A stretch of 43,466 nt of DNA from Rubrivivax sp. (GCA_021297985.1 JAJTGU010000165.1:1-43466); one strand, 5' to 3'; numbered from the stretch's first letter, positions 1 to 8,070 are shown. Numbers and translations: made by a program. Notes: a model not told the origin generated them from the sequence alone.

Positions 1-2
1 AA

Positions 3-1307
3 AAGCAGATGGCCAACATCGGCGCGGCCGAAGCAGCGCTGCATTCAGCCATCGCCGAGGCGCATCGGATCGGGCCGGCGGCCCTGATCGACCTGGCGCT
101 GGCACGTGCCTACCTGCTCAGCGAGGTCGGCCGCGCCGAGGAGGCGTTGACCGAACTGCGGCAACTCGAAGCCGACCCCGCGCTGACCGAACCGCAGCGC
201 GCCCGGCTCTGGCTCGAGCGGGCCAATGCCGAGAGCTATCACGGCCGTCACGATGCCGCACTGCCGGCGCTGCGCGAAGCCCTCGCACGCACAGCGGCCA
301 GCGCGCTGCGCGACCGCTGGGACATCGGCAGCATGTTGTCGCGCACCCTGTACTGGTCGGGTCGCCTGGACGACGCGCTGGCGCAGGTCGAAAGCGGCCT
401 GCAACTCGCCCGTGCGATGGGCGACTCGCTTCGCACCGCACGCAGCCTTCACCACCTGGGCCTGTTGCAGCGCAGCCTGGGCCAGGTCGACGCCAGCGCG
501 GCGAACCTGCTCGACTCGATCGCGATCGCGCGCCAGTTGGGGCTCGTCGAGCTGTTGCGATCCGCGCTCAGCACGCTGGCCACGGTGCACCTGGACCGGC
601 TGGAGCTCGACGCCGCCGAGGCCTTGATCGTCGAAGGTGAACAGGCCGCGCCAACCTGGGATTCGGTCGACATGGAAGACGTCTTCGACGAGCGCCGCTA
701 CCGGCTGCACCAGCTGCGCGGCGAGGTCGAAGCCGCCTGGGCCGTCACCGAACGGAGCCTGAAGCGCAACCTGGGCCACAGCCATCTGCACTGCCACCTG
801 GGCACGCAGATGCAGGCCATCCGGCTGGCGCTGGACACCGGCGACATCGCGCGCGCGCAGCACCATCTGCAGCAGGCGAAGGCGCTTCACGCCCAGGCCG
901 GCGCGGACTCGCTGCACGGCTCCGAGCTGGCCTTGTGCCAGGTGCTGGTCCAGCAGGCTGCAGGCGAGCATGCGCAGGCCTTGCGCGACGCCCGTGCCTG
1001 GCTTGCGGCGCCGCAGGTCCGGCCGGCCGAAGACCGCGCCAGCGCCCTGATCGCCGCCGCCCGCGCCGCGCTGGCCATCGGCGACGCCGCATCGGCGCGC
1101 GCCCACCTCGCTGAAGCCGCCACCTTGCCCGCCCTGCCCCTGGCCCTGCACGCCCACCGCCTGACCGCTGCGTTGAGGCTGGCGCGCGCCACCGGCCAGG
1201 GGGTCGACGATGCCGAGCAGCACGCCCGTCAGTGGTTGGCGCAGCCGCTGCTGCCGGTGCTGGAGGCCCAGGCGCTGCGCCTGGCCCTGGCCGACCTGGG
1301 CCGGTAG
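3..1307 (+). CDS. TPR-repeat protein, 5' end outside or at window edge
   Basis: The frame is open from the first full codon, and an in-frame ATG lies at base 9 with no room to judge a ribosome binding site, so this is probably the C-terminal part of a larger protein. The visible ~433 residues are almost entirely helical, alanine/leucine-rich repeats of TPR type, for example around residues 35-60, 75-130 and 140-210, with the usual pattern of small residues and leucines (LHHLGLLQRSLGQVDAS). No enzymatic motif is present. Such tails commonly sit behind cyclase, AAA or LuxR-type signalling domains, and a complete protein of that design occurs in this window at 18171-21539. The gene ends 146 bases before the next one on the same strand. 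The specific role is unknown. Confidence 0.8.
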   Translation, partial: KQMANIGAAEAALHSAIAEAHRIGPAALIDLALARAYLLSEVGRAEEALTELRQLEADPALTEPQRARLWLERANAESYHGRHDAALPALREALARTAASALRDRWDIGSMLSRTLYWSGRLDDALAQVESGLQLARAMGDSLRTARSLHHLGLLQRSLGQVDASAANLLDSIAIARQLGLVELLRSALSTLATVHLDRLELDAAEALIVEGEQAAPTWDSVDMEDVFDERRYRLHQLRGEVEAAWAVTERSLKRNLGHSHLHCHLGTQMQAIRLALDTGDIARAQHHLQQAKALHAQAGADSLHGSELALCQVLVQQAAGEHAQALRDARAWLAAPQVRPAEDRASALIAAARAALAIGDAASARAHLAEAATLPALPLALHAHRLTAALRLARATGQGVDDAEQHARQWLAQPLLPVLEAQALRLALADLGR

Positions 1308-1453
1308 ACCCAGGGCGCCGCGCGCGTCCAGCGTCTGCGGCCCGAGACCGCGTCCTGCGCCCGCCCGGTCGCGAGTCGTCGCAAAGGCGCTGGCCGCCGG
1401 AGGGCGTCACTGGCACCGTGGCGGACATCGAAGCCGATGACTGCAACGACTCC

Positions 1454-2317
1454 ATGAACACCGCCCTCGCCTCCCCGCCCCGCAACGCCGGCAACACCCT
1501 GTCCGGCACGCCCGCCGGTACCGCAGCCCTTGACCGCTCGCGTCCCCGGTTGCGCCGGGCCGGGAGGGGCTGGTTTGCGGTGGCGCTGGCCGGACAGTTG
1601 CTGTTCGCGGTCTACATCGTCGGCTTCTATGGCGGCCATGCCTTCAGCGGCGACCTGCTGGCCTGGAACCAGGTGCTGCCGCGCGGCTGGGTGGCGGGCG
1701 ACCTGGCCGGCAATGCCACGGTCGCGGTGCATGTGCTGTTCACGGTCGTCATCGTGCTCGGGGGCCTGGGGCAACTGATGCCGGCCGTGCGCCAGCGCTG
1801 GCCGATGCTGCACCGCTGGAACGGGCGCTTGTTCCTGGCCGTGGCGGCGACGCTGGCGATCACCGGGCTGGCGATGATGTTCGGCCGCGGTGCGGTCGGC
1901 GGGCCGGCGCAGCATGCCGCGTTGGTGTTCAACGCGGTGCTGATCCTGGCCTTTGCCGGCCTGGCCTGGCGCACGGCGCGGGCGCGCCAGTTCGACGCCC
2001 ACCGGCGCTGGGCCTTGCGGCTGTGGCTGGTGGTGGCCGGGGTCTGGTTCTTCCGCATCGGGCTGGCGGCCTGGCTGCTGATCCACCGGGCGCCCGTCGG
2101 CTTCGACCCCGAAAGCTTCACCGGCCCGCTGCTGGTGGCGCTGGCCTGGGGCCAGACCTTGCTGCCGCTGGTGGTGCTGGAGGCCGTGCTGCGCGCCGAA
2201 CGGGCCGGCGACGCGCGCTGGCGCTGGACCACCGCCGCCGTGCTGCTGCCGCTGACGCTGCTGACCCTGCTGGGCGTGGCCGGTGCGGCGATGATGATGT
2301 GGCTGCCGCGGCTGTGA
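1454..2317 (+). CDS. DUF2306-type integral membrane protein
   Basis: This is a 287-residue protein with about six to seven hydrophobic segments, beginning near residue 40 (WFAVALAGQLLFAVYIVGFY). The family call rests on overall layout: an early histidine in a membrane helix (VAVHVLFTVVIVLGGLGQL), the following RWPMLHRWNGR loop, and a later loop with AHRRWALRLW. The frame extends upstream to 1232, but that part is low-complexity Ala/Gly/Pro and overlaps the shadow of the previous gene, so the ATG at 1454 is preferred. The gene sits 45 bases upstream of a LytS-like kinase and a LytTR regulator on the same strand, so it may be part of, or controlled by, that system. Biochemical function is unknown. 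Confidence 0.75.
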   Translation: MNTALASPPRNAGNTLSGTPAGTAALDRSRPRLRRAGRGWFAVALAGQLLFAVYIVGFYGGHAFSGDLLAWNQVLPRGWVAGDLAGNATVAVHVLFTVVIVLGGLGQLMPAVRQRWPMLHRWNGRLFLAVAATLAITGLAMMFGRGAVGGPAQHAALVFNAVLILAFAGLAWRTARARQFDAHRRWALRLWLVVAGVWFFRIGLAAWLLIHRAPVGFDPESFTGPLLVALAWGQTLLPLVVLEAVLRAERAGDARWRWTTAAVLLPLTLLTLLGVAGAAMMMWLPRL

Positions 2318-2362
2318 CGCCGTCCTGACGCCGTCCACCGGCCGCTGACGAGAATCCACCCG

Positions 2363-3448
2363 GTGACGACCCTTCCGTCCTCTGCTCGACCGCTTGCCTG
2401 GCGCGACCTGTTCGCCTGGCGGCGGGTGCGCTTCGCGCTGCTCGCGGCGCTGCCGTTTGGTCTGTTGATGAGCCTCGCGTCGGAGACGCCGCTGCGGATC
2501 TGGCTGGTCCGGGTGGCGACGGTCGCGCTGTCGGCGATGCTCGTCTACGGGGTGCTCGAGCGCTGGCCCGCCGTGCCGCCCCGGCGCCTGGCGCGTTGGG
2601 TGATGCAGCTGCTGGGCATCGTCGGCGTGATTCCGCTCGCGGCCTATGTCGCCTATTGGGCGACCACCGGGCGCTTCGACTTCCTGCGCATCGAGCCCGA
2701 GGTTGTGGTCGGCTATGCACAGCTCACCTTCGTCGGCGTGCTGGTGGCGCCCTGGTTGGCGCTCGGCGCGATGGTGCGCCAGCGCGAGGCCTTCGCACGC
2801 GAGCAGGCGCTGGCCTTCCAGCTCGAGCGCAGCGAGCTCGAACGCCAGGCCTCCGACGCCCGGCTTCACCTCTTGCAGGCGCAGGTGGCGCCGCACTTCC
2901 TGTTCAACACGCTGGCCAACGTGCGCGCGCTGGTCAAGACCGGCTCGCCCCGCGCGCCCGAGCTGCTGGACAGCCTGATCGACTACCTGCGCGCCGCCGT
3001 GCCGCGCCTGGACGACAGCGCCAGCACCGTCGCGCAGGAGCTGGAACTGGTGCGCGCCTACCTCGCGCTGATGCAGATGCGCATGCCCGACCGGCTGCAC
3101 TACACGCTGCACGCCGACGACGCCGCGCTGGCGCTGCGCTGCCCGCCGCTGAGCGTGCTGACGCTGGTCGAAAACGCGGTCCGCCACGGCATCGACCCGA
3201 GCGAGGACGGTGGCGCCATCGCGGTGACGGTGCAGCACCTGGGCACGCGATGCCTGCTGCGTGTGGTCGACGGCGGCATCGGCCTGCAGGCTGCTGCGCC
3301 CGAGGCCGGCCTGGGCACCGGCCTGGCGACGCTGCGCGAGCGGCTGCGCCTGGCCTTTGGCGACGGCGCGCGGCTGCGCATCACCGCGCAGGTGCCACGC
3401 GGCACCTGCGCCGAGATCGAGTGGCCACTGGACCCGCAGGCGGCATGA
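2363..3448 (+). CDS. LytS/AlgZ-type sensor histidine kinase
   Basis: A 361-residue membrane kinase starting at a GTG. Four hydrophobic segments fill residues ~22-135, followed by a coiled-coil linker (LERSELERQASDARLHLLQAQ, about 153-173). The His_kinase domain carries the phospho-acceptor in VAPHFLFNTLANVRALV (His178). A HATPase_c domain follows, with the N-box in LTLVENAVRHGID and G-boxes in VVDGGIGL and GLGTGLATLRERL. This is the class that phosphorylates LytTR response regulators, and such a regulator begins 11 bases after the stop. There is no recognisable ligand-binding domain outside the membrane part, so the stimulus cannot be told. The start is not supported by a strong Shine-Dalgarno sequence. 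Confidence 0.9.
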   Translation: MTTLPSSARPLAWRDLFAWRRVRFALLAALPFGLLMSLASETPLRIWLVRVATVALSAMLVYGVLERWPAVPPRRLARWVMQLLGIVGVIPLAAYVAYWATTGRFDFLRIEPEVVVGYAQLTFVGVLVAPWLALGAMVRQREAFAREQALAFQLERSELERQASDARLHLLQAQVAPHFLFNTLANVRALVKTGSPRAPELLDSLIDYLRAAVPRLDDSASTVAQELELVRAYLALMQMRMPDRLHYTLHADDAALALRCPPLSVLTLVENAVRHGIDPSEDGGAIAVTVQHLGTRCLLRVVDGGIGLQAAAPEAGLGTGLATLRERLRLAFGDGARLRITAQVPRGTCAEIEWPLDPQAA

Positions 3449-3458
3449 TGACCATCCC

Positions 3459-4301
3459 ATGAGCGCCAAGCAGCCCACCGCCCTGATCGCCGACGACGAG
3501 CCGCTTCTGCGCGACGAGCTGGCGCAGATGCTGGCCGAGGCCTGGCCCGCGCTGCGCATCATCGGCCAGGCGCGCAATGGCCGCGAGGCCGTGGCGATGT
3601 TCGAGGCCGAACGCCCCGACGTGTGCTTTCTCGATGTCCAGATGCCCGGACTCACCGGCGTCGACGCCGCACGGCTGATCGGCCGCCGCGCCCATCTGGT
3701 GTTCGTCACCGCTTTCGACCGCTATGCGCTCGAGGCCTTCGACCAGGGCGCGCTGGACTACCTGGTCAAACCGGTGAAGGCACTGCGACTGGCCGACACC
3801 GTGGCGCGGCTGCAGGACCGGCTGCGGGCCAGCACACCGGTGGCCGACCACGAGGCACTGCTCGACACCCTGGCCGAGCAGCTGGCCCGGCGCCAGGCCC
3901 GCGGCACCCTGCGCGAGCGCGAGCCCGAGCGCGAACCCGAGGCCGAGGGGCCAGCCGACGCCCCACTGCGCTGGATCCGTGCCACCGTCGGCCCGGCGGT
4001 CCGGTTGATCGCCGTCGAGGCGGTCGACTTCCTGCGCTCGGACGACAAGTACACGCTGATCGGCTGGCGTCACGACAACGGCCAGGCCGCCGAAGCCCTG
4101 GTGCGCATGCCGCTGAAGGAACTGCTGGCGCAACTGGACACCCGCCAGTTTGTCCAGGTGCATCGCTCGACCGTGGTCAACCTGGCCCGCGTCAGCCACG
4201 TCGTGCGCCAGCCCAACGAAACCGCGGACCTGCACCTGAAGGGACGGCCCGAACGGCTGACGGTCAGTCGGCCCTACCTGCCGTTGTTCAAGCAGATGTA
4301 G
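3459..4301 (+). CDS. LytTR-family response regulator
   Basis: A 280-residue regulator. The receiver domain covers residues 5-120, with the acidic pair in IADDEPLL, phospho-acceptor Asp59 in CFLDVQMPGLTGVDA, the conserved Thr in VFVTAFDRYA and Lys in YLVKPVKALR. A charged linker with repeated Arg-Glu-Pro residues (about 152-165) leads to a LytTR DNA-binding domain (about 172-278), recognised by VDFLRSDDKYTLI, the HRSTVVNLARV element and the terminal RPYLPLFKQ. The frame is open from 3261, but the ATG at 3459 places the receiver at the N terminus as expected. It is co-directional with and 10 bases behind its probable partner kinase. LytTR regulators bind paired direct repeats; I did not identify sites nearby. 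Confidence 0.93.
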   Translation: MSAKQPTALIADDEPLLRDELAQMLAEAWPALRIIGQARNGREAVAMFEAERPDVCFLDVQMPGLTGVDAARLIGRRAHLVFVTAFDRYALEAFDQGALDYLVKPVKALRLADTVARLQDRLRASTPVADHEALLDTLAEQLARRQARGTLREREPEREPEAEGPADAPLRWIRATVGPAVRLIAVEAVDFLRSDDKYTLIGWRHDNGQAAEALVRMPLKELLAQLDTRQFVQVHRSTVVNLARVSHVVRQPNETADLHLKGRPERLTVSRPYLPLFKQM

Positions 4302-4321
4302 CGACCGGCAGGGCCGGGTCG
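4302..4321. terminator. Candidate bidirectional terminator hairpin
   Basis: Immediately after the LytTR gene stop codon, CGACCGGC pairs with GCC-G-GGTCG (one bulged G) around the loop AGG. It fills most of the 28-base gap between two convergent genes. There is no T-tract on either side, so intrinsic termination is only a possibility. Confidence 0.35.
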
Positions 4322-4329
4322 CTTCGGGC

Positions 4330-5709
4330 TCAGCCGCAGCGCAGTTCAGGCCGCATCTGCTGCGCGGCCCGGCAGACGTCGACCGGCCCGGCCTGCCACC
4401 AGGACATCGCGTCGCCACCGCGCAGGCCCGGGCGCAGGGCGCGCAGCAGGGCCACCGCGCCGCTGACGTGCGCGGCCGCCAGCGACGAGCCGCTGGCGTA
4501 GCCGTACAGGCCTTCGGGTTGCAGGGTCAGGATGTCGCGGCCGGGGGCACGCAGCACGGCCGGCAGGCCGGCCATCCCATCGGCCGCCGCGGCGTCGTCG
4601 GCCGAAGCCACCGCCAGCACCCCGCGCACCCCGGCAGGGAAGCCGTCCTGCCGCCCGCCCGGCGGCAGCGCACCCACGACGACCGTGCCGCGTGACAGCG
4701 CGTGCTCGACCAGGCGCTGCAGCAGCGGGTCGGCCGGGCCGGCGAGGCTCAGGTTGACGACGTCGGCATCGGCCGCGATCGCCGCCGCCAGTGCCTGGGC
4801 CAGCGTGAACGAGTTGCAGCGCGCACGGCCACCGGCCACCGGCCAGCACGCGCGGTAGGCCAGCAACTGAGCGCGCGGCGCGATGCCGGCGATGCCGATG
4901 CGGTTGTGGGCCACGGCAGCGATCACACCGGCGACCTCGGTGCCGTGGCGCTCGCCCCGCGGCCCGGCGGGCGGCGCGGTGCCGGCGGCGACGAAGTTGC
5001 GCTCGACCGCCACGCGGCCGGCCAAATCCGGATGGCCGCCGTCGATGCCGGTGTCGATGACGGCCACGCGCACGCCGTCGCCCTGGCTCAACCGATGGGT
5101 CGCCGGGGCGCCGATGGCGGCGAATCCGCGCTGCAGGCCGGCATACGGATCGTCGTAACCCGGCAACAAGCCGGTCGCCGGTGCCGCAGCGGCGCTCGTC
5201 GACGTGGTGGCCACCGCCGCCGGCCCGCCTGCCGACTCGAATTCGTTCAGCGGCTGCGCCAGCGCGACCCGCGGATCGGCGCGCAGCCGCGCCAGGGCCG
5301 CGTCGAGTCCGACCCCGGCCGGCAGCCGGTACTGCTTGCACAGCAGTTCCAGCGGCAGGATGCTCCAGCCGGCCTCCTCGACCAGGCCATGGGTCCGGGC
5401 CACGGCATCGGCCAGCCCGGCCGCGCGCGCACTGCCCCCGTACTGCGGCGCGCCGACGTAGCGCATCCGCGGCGTGGAGCCAGGAGCAGGCCGGGGTTCC
5501 GGCACCTCGTGCACGGCCACGATCACGCGCAGCGCCGACGCCGTGTCGGCCACCGGTGCGGGCGGTGTGCCGCAGCCCGCCAGCAGGCCCGCGGCCGCAG
5601 CCATCAGGGCCAGGCGCCGTGCCGCTGCGAAGCCGGACATCCAACAGGGCGACCAACCGCGCAACCAACAGCGCAACCAACAGCGCAACCGATTGGCGAT
5701 GTCGGTCAT
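4330..5709 (-). CDS. Subtilisin-like (S8) peptidase lipoprotein of an ECF sigma operon
   Basis: A 459-residue protein. A hydrophobic segment ends in the lipobox LLAGC (Cys46), so it is probably a lipoprotein. Residues ~60-155 look like a propeptide and end in LARLRADPRVALAQPLNEF. The S8 domain (about 185-440) has Asp219 in VAVIDTGIDGGHPDL, His255 in RHGTEVAGVIAA and Ser409 in YASGSSLAAAHVSGAVALL (GSS in place of the usual GTS). The stretch that normally holds the oxyanion-hole Asn (AAGN) reads VVVGALPPGG here, without Asn. The start overlaps the anti-sigma stop as ATGA. A second in-frame ATG at 5640 (residue 24) would skip a Trp/Cys-rich tandem-repeat N terminus and give a more normal signal peptide, so the start is uncertain. 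Confidence 0.9.
   Translation of the reverse strand: MTDIANRLRCWLRCWLRGWSPCWMSGFAAARRLALMAAAAGLLAGCGTPPAPVADTASALRVIVAVHEVPEPRPAPGSTPRMRYVGAPQYGGSARAAGLADAVARTHGLVEEAGWSILPLELLCKQYRLPAGVGLDAALARLRADPRVALAQPLNEFESAGGPAAVATTSTSAAAAPATGLLPGYDDPYAGLQRGFAAIGAPATHRLSQGDGVRVAVIDTGIDGGHPDLAGRVAVERNFVAAGTAPPAGPRGERHGTEVAGVIAAVAHNRIGIAGIAPRAQLLAYRACWPVAGGRARCNSFTLAQALAAAIAADADVVNLSLAGPADPLLQRLVEHALSRGTVVVGALPPGGRQDGFPAGVRGVLAVASADDAAAADGMAGLPAVLRAPGRDILTLQPEGLYGYASGSSLAAAHVSGAVALLRALRPGLRGGDAMSWWQAGPVDVCRAAQQMRPELRCG
5649..5690. repeat. 12-bp tandem repeat at the 5' end of the S8 peptidase frame
   Basis: Two perfect copies of GCAACCAACAGC (5661-5672, 5673-5684) are flanked by a diverged copy before (GCGACCAACCGC, 5649-5660) and half a copy after (5685-5690). 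On the minus strand the unit encodes the four-residue repeat CWLR just after the annotated start. The 12-base period preserves reading frame, so copy-number change would alter only the length of this N-terminal segment. Confidence 0.85.
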
Positions 5710-6455
5710 CGCGAGGCGGGCATGGGCTCGGCGAGCTGGGTGGCGGGATGCGCCCGCAGCCGCACGAGTGCCTGGTCGCGACCGGTCTGGCTGCCCGCTC
5801 GCGGCGCGATGACCAACAACGCGCCGTCACCCGAGGACTGCACCACCTGCCAGCCCAGCCCATCCAGCAGGGTCTGAAGCTCGGCCAGCGTCAGCGTGCC
5901 CAGCGGCACCCAACGGATGGCCGACGCCGGCAGCACGGCCTCTGCCGCCGCCGGCTCGCTCAGGGTCTTGTACTCGGCGGGCGAACCGGCCCGCTCGACC
6001 AGCGCCGCTCCGAGCACCGTGAGCCCGACCGACTGCACCACGACCGCTGCGACCAGCCAGCGGGCGAGGTTCGACACCGGACGCGACACGTCCGGACCCC
6101 GGGCCGCGTCCGACACCCGCACCTGCACCGGGGCGGATTCGGCGCCGCCCGTGGAGTCGACGCCGTCGGTGTCGGCGATCCGGCTGCGCAGGCGCAGCCA
6201 AGAGGCCTCCACCTCGTCGGGCCCGGGGGTCGCAGCCGACACCATGCCGCCCTTCAGCGCTTCGTGGAAGTCGATCTCGGCCCGGCAGTCGGCACAGGAC
6301 CGGGCGTGCGCATGCACCAGGTCCTGCTCGTCGGCGTCGGCACTGCCGGCCACCACCCAGGGGATCAGGTCCCAGGCCCGGCGGTGCAAGGACAACGGCC
6401 CGTTGTCGCCCACCGCGCCGGCCGCGTCCGGCGTCTGGCCGTCGACAGGCTTCAT
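5706..6455 (-). CDS. Membrane-anchored anti-sigma factor
   Basis: A 249-residue protein. Residues ~20-70 form a zinc-finger anti-sigma domain with the H-x3-C-x2-C signature in HARSCADCRAE (His50, Cys54, Cys57). One transmembrane helix follows (about 133-153, WLVAAVVVQSVGLTVLGAAL), placing the C-terminal ~95 residues in the periplasm. That periplasmic part (about 184-245) resembles a protease propeptide-like fold and ends in RLRAHPATQLAEP, closely matching RLRADPRVALAQP in the pro-region of the adjacent S8 peptidase. The gene overlaps the sigma gene (ATGA at 6452-6455) and the peptidase gene (ATGA at 5706-5709), so the three are probably translationally coupled. By family logic it holds the sigma factor at the membrane until an envelope signal releases it. 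Confidence 0.85.
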   Translation of the reverse strand: MKPVDGQTPDAAGAVGDNGPLSLHRRAWDLIPWVVAGSADADEQDLVHAHARSCADCRAEIDFHEALKGGMVSAATPGPDEVEASWLRLRSRIADTDGVDSTGGAESAPVQVRVSDAARGPDVSRPVSNLARWLVAAVVVQSVGLTVLGAALVERAGSPAEYKTLSEPAAAEAVLPASAIRWVPLGTLTLAELQTLLDGLGWQVVQSSGDGALLVIAPRAGSQTGRDQALVRLRAHPATQLAEPMPASR

Positions 6456-7114
6456 CGCCGGCTCCCCCCCACGCGGTCGTCGCCGGGTCGCTCGCCGGCC
6501 AGCTCAGGCAGGACATTGCGCAGGCGCACCCGGGCGTGGAACATCCGCGCCTTCACGGTGCCCACGGCGCAGCCCATCACGGCGGCGATCTCCTCGCAGG
6601 TGTGGCCCAGCACGTAGGCCAGCTCCAGGGTCAGTCGCTGGTCATCGGGCAAGGTCCGCAGGCCGCGGGCGATCCACTCCCGGTCGTCGCGCTCGGCGAT
6701 GCTGTCACCAGGCGCCGCTGCGGCCGCGGCTTCGGCCAGCTGGGCCGGGTCGAGCAGGCACTCGCCCAGCTCGGCCGCCGGCGCGGTGCCTCGCAGCGCC
6801 TTGAGCGTCGTGCGGTAGGCGATGCCGGTGATCCAGGTGTCGACGCTGGAGTCGCCGCGAAAGCTCGCGGCCTTGCGCCAGACGACCCACATCGTCTCGT
6901 TGATCACTTCGTCGATCACGTCGGGGCGCGCGGTGACGCGCCGCAGGAACCGCGCAAGCCGCGGGTGCTGCAGCCGGTAAAGCGCCTCGAAGGCCTTGAG
7001 GTCGCCACCCGCGCTGGCCTGCAGGAGCGCCGACAACGCGCCCGCACGGCGCTCGGCCGCGGCATCCAGGCGGATGGCGGCAAGCGAGGGTCCGGGTGTG
7101 CCGTCGTTGCTCAA
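6452..7114 (-). CDS. ECF-type RNA polymerase sigma factor
   Basis: A 220-residue extracytoplasmic-function sigma factor. Region 2 spans about residues 35-105 (AFEALYRLQHPRLARFLRR and later DTWITGIAYRTTLKALRG) and region 4 about 150-205, with the helix-turn-helix in LGHTCEEIAAVMGCAVGTVKAR. The start is a TTG, with AGGA about eight bases upstream on the minus strand; no in-frame ATG occurs nearby before region 2. It heads a three-gene operon with its anti-sigma factor and an S8 peptidase. Target promoters cannot be deduced, but such factors usually activate their own operon, and the adjacent 83-base divergent region is the natural place for an autoregulated promoter. The divergent TorF-like gene may belong to the same regulon. 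Confidence 0.92.
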   Translation of the reverse strand: MSNDGTPGPSLAAIRLDAAAERRAGALSALLQASAGGDLKAFEALYRLQHPRLARFLRRVTARPDVIDEVINETMWVVWRKAASFRGDSSVDTWITGIAYRTTLKALRGTAPAAELGECLLDPAQLAEAAAAAAPGDSIAERDDREWIARGLRTLPDDQRLTLELAYVLGHTCEEIAAVMGCAVGTVKARMFHARVRLRNVLPELAGERPGDDRVGGSRR

Positions 7115-7197
7115 GAGGGAATCCTGGAACTGAAACTGGAGCGGGGTTTAGGGGGCTGCGATGACGGGTGAGTGCCAGTTTCGGCCATGATGGTTGC

Positions 7198-7959
7198 ATG
7201 TCCAGCACCCGACACCCGCAATGGCTGACCGCACCGAGGCTGGCATTGGCGGTGACGGTGGCCCTGACGCTGGCATTGCCGATGGCCGCGGCCGCCCAGG
7301 GGCTGGGCGTGTCGGTGTTTGCGACCAGCGACAAGCTGCTGCGCGGCACCAGCCAGAGCGACGGCCAGCCCGTCGTCGGGCTCGACACCAGCTGGCGCGG
7401 CGACACCGGCTGGTCGCTGGCTGCGGGCCTTGCGGGGCCGACCTGGCCGCGCCAGTACACCAGCAGCGAGCTGACCCTGGCCGCCAGCCGGAGCTGGCAG
7501 CACGGCCACGACCTGTCCAGCCAGTGGGGGGTCGTGCGCTACCAGTACCTCGGCAGCCAGCGTGCGCTCGACCGGTCCTACACCGAACTGAACCTGGCGC
7601 TGGGATGGCGCGAACGGGCCAGCGTCAGCCTGGGCCTGATGCCCGACCTGCGCAGCTATGGCCCGCCACCGACCGATGGCCCGCGCCCGCGCGGCCTGGG
7701 CATTGCCACCGAGCTGAACTGGCGCCAGCCGCTGGCGGGCCGGTGGAGCCCGGCGCTGGACCTCGGCCTCGGGCACCTCGATCTTCAGCGCATCCAGGGC
7801 CGCAGCTACCGCTACGCCAGCATCGCCCTCAGTGCCGATGCCGGCCCGATGCGCGTCCATCTCAGCGTGAACGACAGCGACGCCGCGCGCCACGGGCTGG
7901 TGCAGCGGCGCAACGCTGGCACCCGCTGGGCGATCACGCTGGGCTGGGTCGCGAAGTGA
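7198..7959 (+). CDS. TorF-like putative outer-membrane porin
   Basis: A 253-residue exported protein. A signal peptide occupies about residues 1-32 (LALAVTVALTLALPMAAAAQG). The mature part has alternating hydrophobic/polar strands typical of a small outer-membrane barrel and ends in the aromatic-rich strand RWAITLGWVAK. The early motif SDKLLRGTSQSDGQPVVGLD resembles the start of TIGR02001/TorF-family proteins, in which SD-x-RGxSQ-x-P is common. A GTG at 7168 extends the frame, but the ATG at 7198 directly precedes the signal peptide. It is divergent from the ECF sigma operon across a short shared promoter region, so joint control is possible but unproven. Function is inferred from fold only. 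Confidence 0.6.
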   Translation: MSSTRHPQWLTAPRLALAVTVALTLALPMAAAAQGLGVSVFATSDKLLRGTSQSDGQPVVGLDTSWRGDTGWSLAAGLAGPTWPRQYTSSELTLAASRSWQHGHDLSSQWGVVRYQYLGSQRALDRSYTELNLALGWRERASVSLGLMPDLRSYGPPPTDGPRPRGLGIATELNWRQPLAGRWSPALDLGLGHLDLQRIQGRSYRYASIALSADAGPMRVHLSVNDSDAARHGLVQRRNAGTRWAITLGWVAK

Positions 7960-8020
7960 ACCGGATCGGCCCACCCCCCTGAACGCGGGGGCAACCGCGG
8001 CGTTGCCAGGGCGCACTCAC

Positions 8021-8046
8021 GATGCAGCAAGCCCTTGCCCTGCATC
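8021..8046. promoter_or_regulatory. Inverted repeat in the leader of a PEP-CTERM gene
   Basis: GATGCAG (8021-8027) and CTGCATC (8040-8046) form a perfect 7-bp inverted repeat, with an inner CAAG/CTTG pairing. It lies 24 bases upstream of the ATG at 8071. It could be an mRNA hairpin or an operator; nothing in the sequence decides between them. Confidence 0.35.
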
Positions 8047-8070
8047 GCCTTTCACGACCTGGAGCCTTCC

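Noticed and set aside
1229-3709. 826-codon minus-strand open frame, and similar long frames at 13690-17076 and 17946-21620 (minus) and 22770-24692 (plus)
   Set aside because: Each is the shadow of a real gene on the opposite strand: the sequences are rich in Arg/His/Gln/Gly without motifs, as expected for antisense frames in DNA this rich in G+C.
5649-5690. The 12-bp repeat as part of a CRISPR array or mobile element
   Set aside because: Units are contiguous, without spacers, in frame with the protease, and no transposase or target duplication is nearby.
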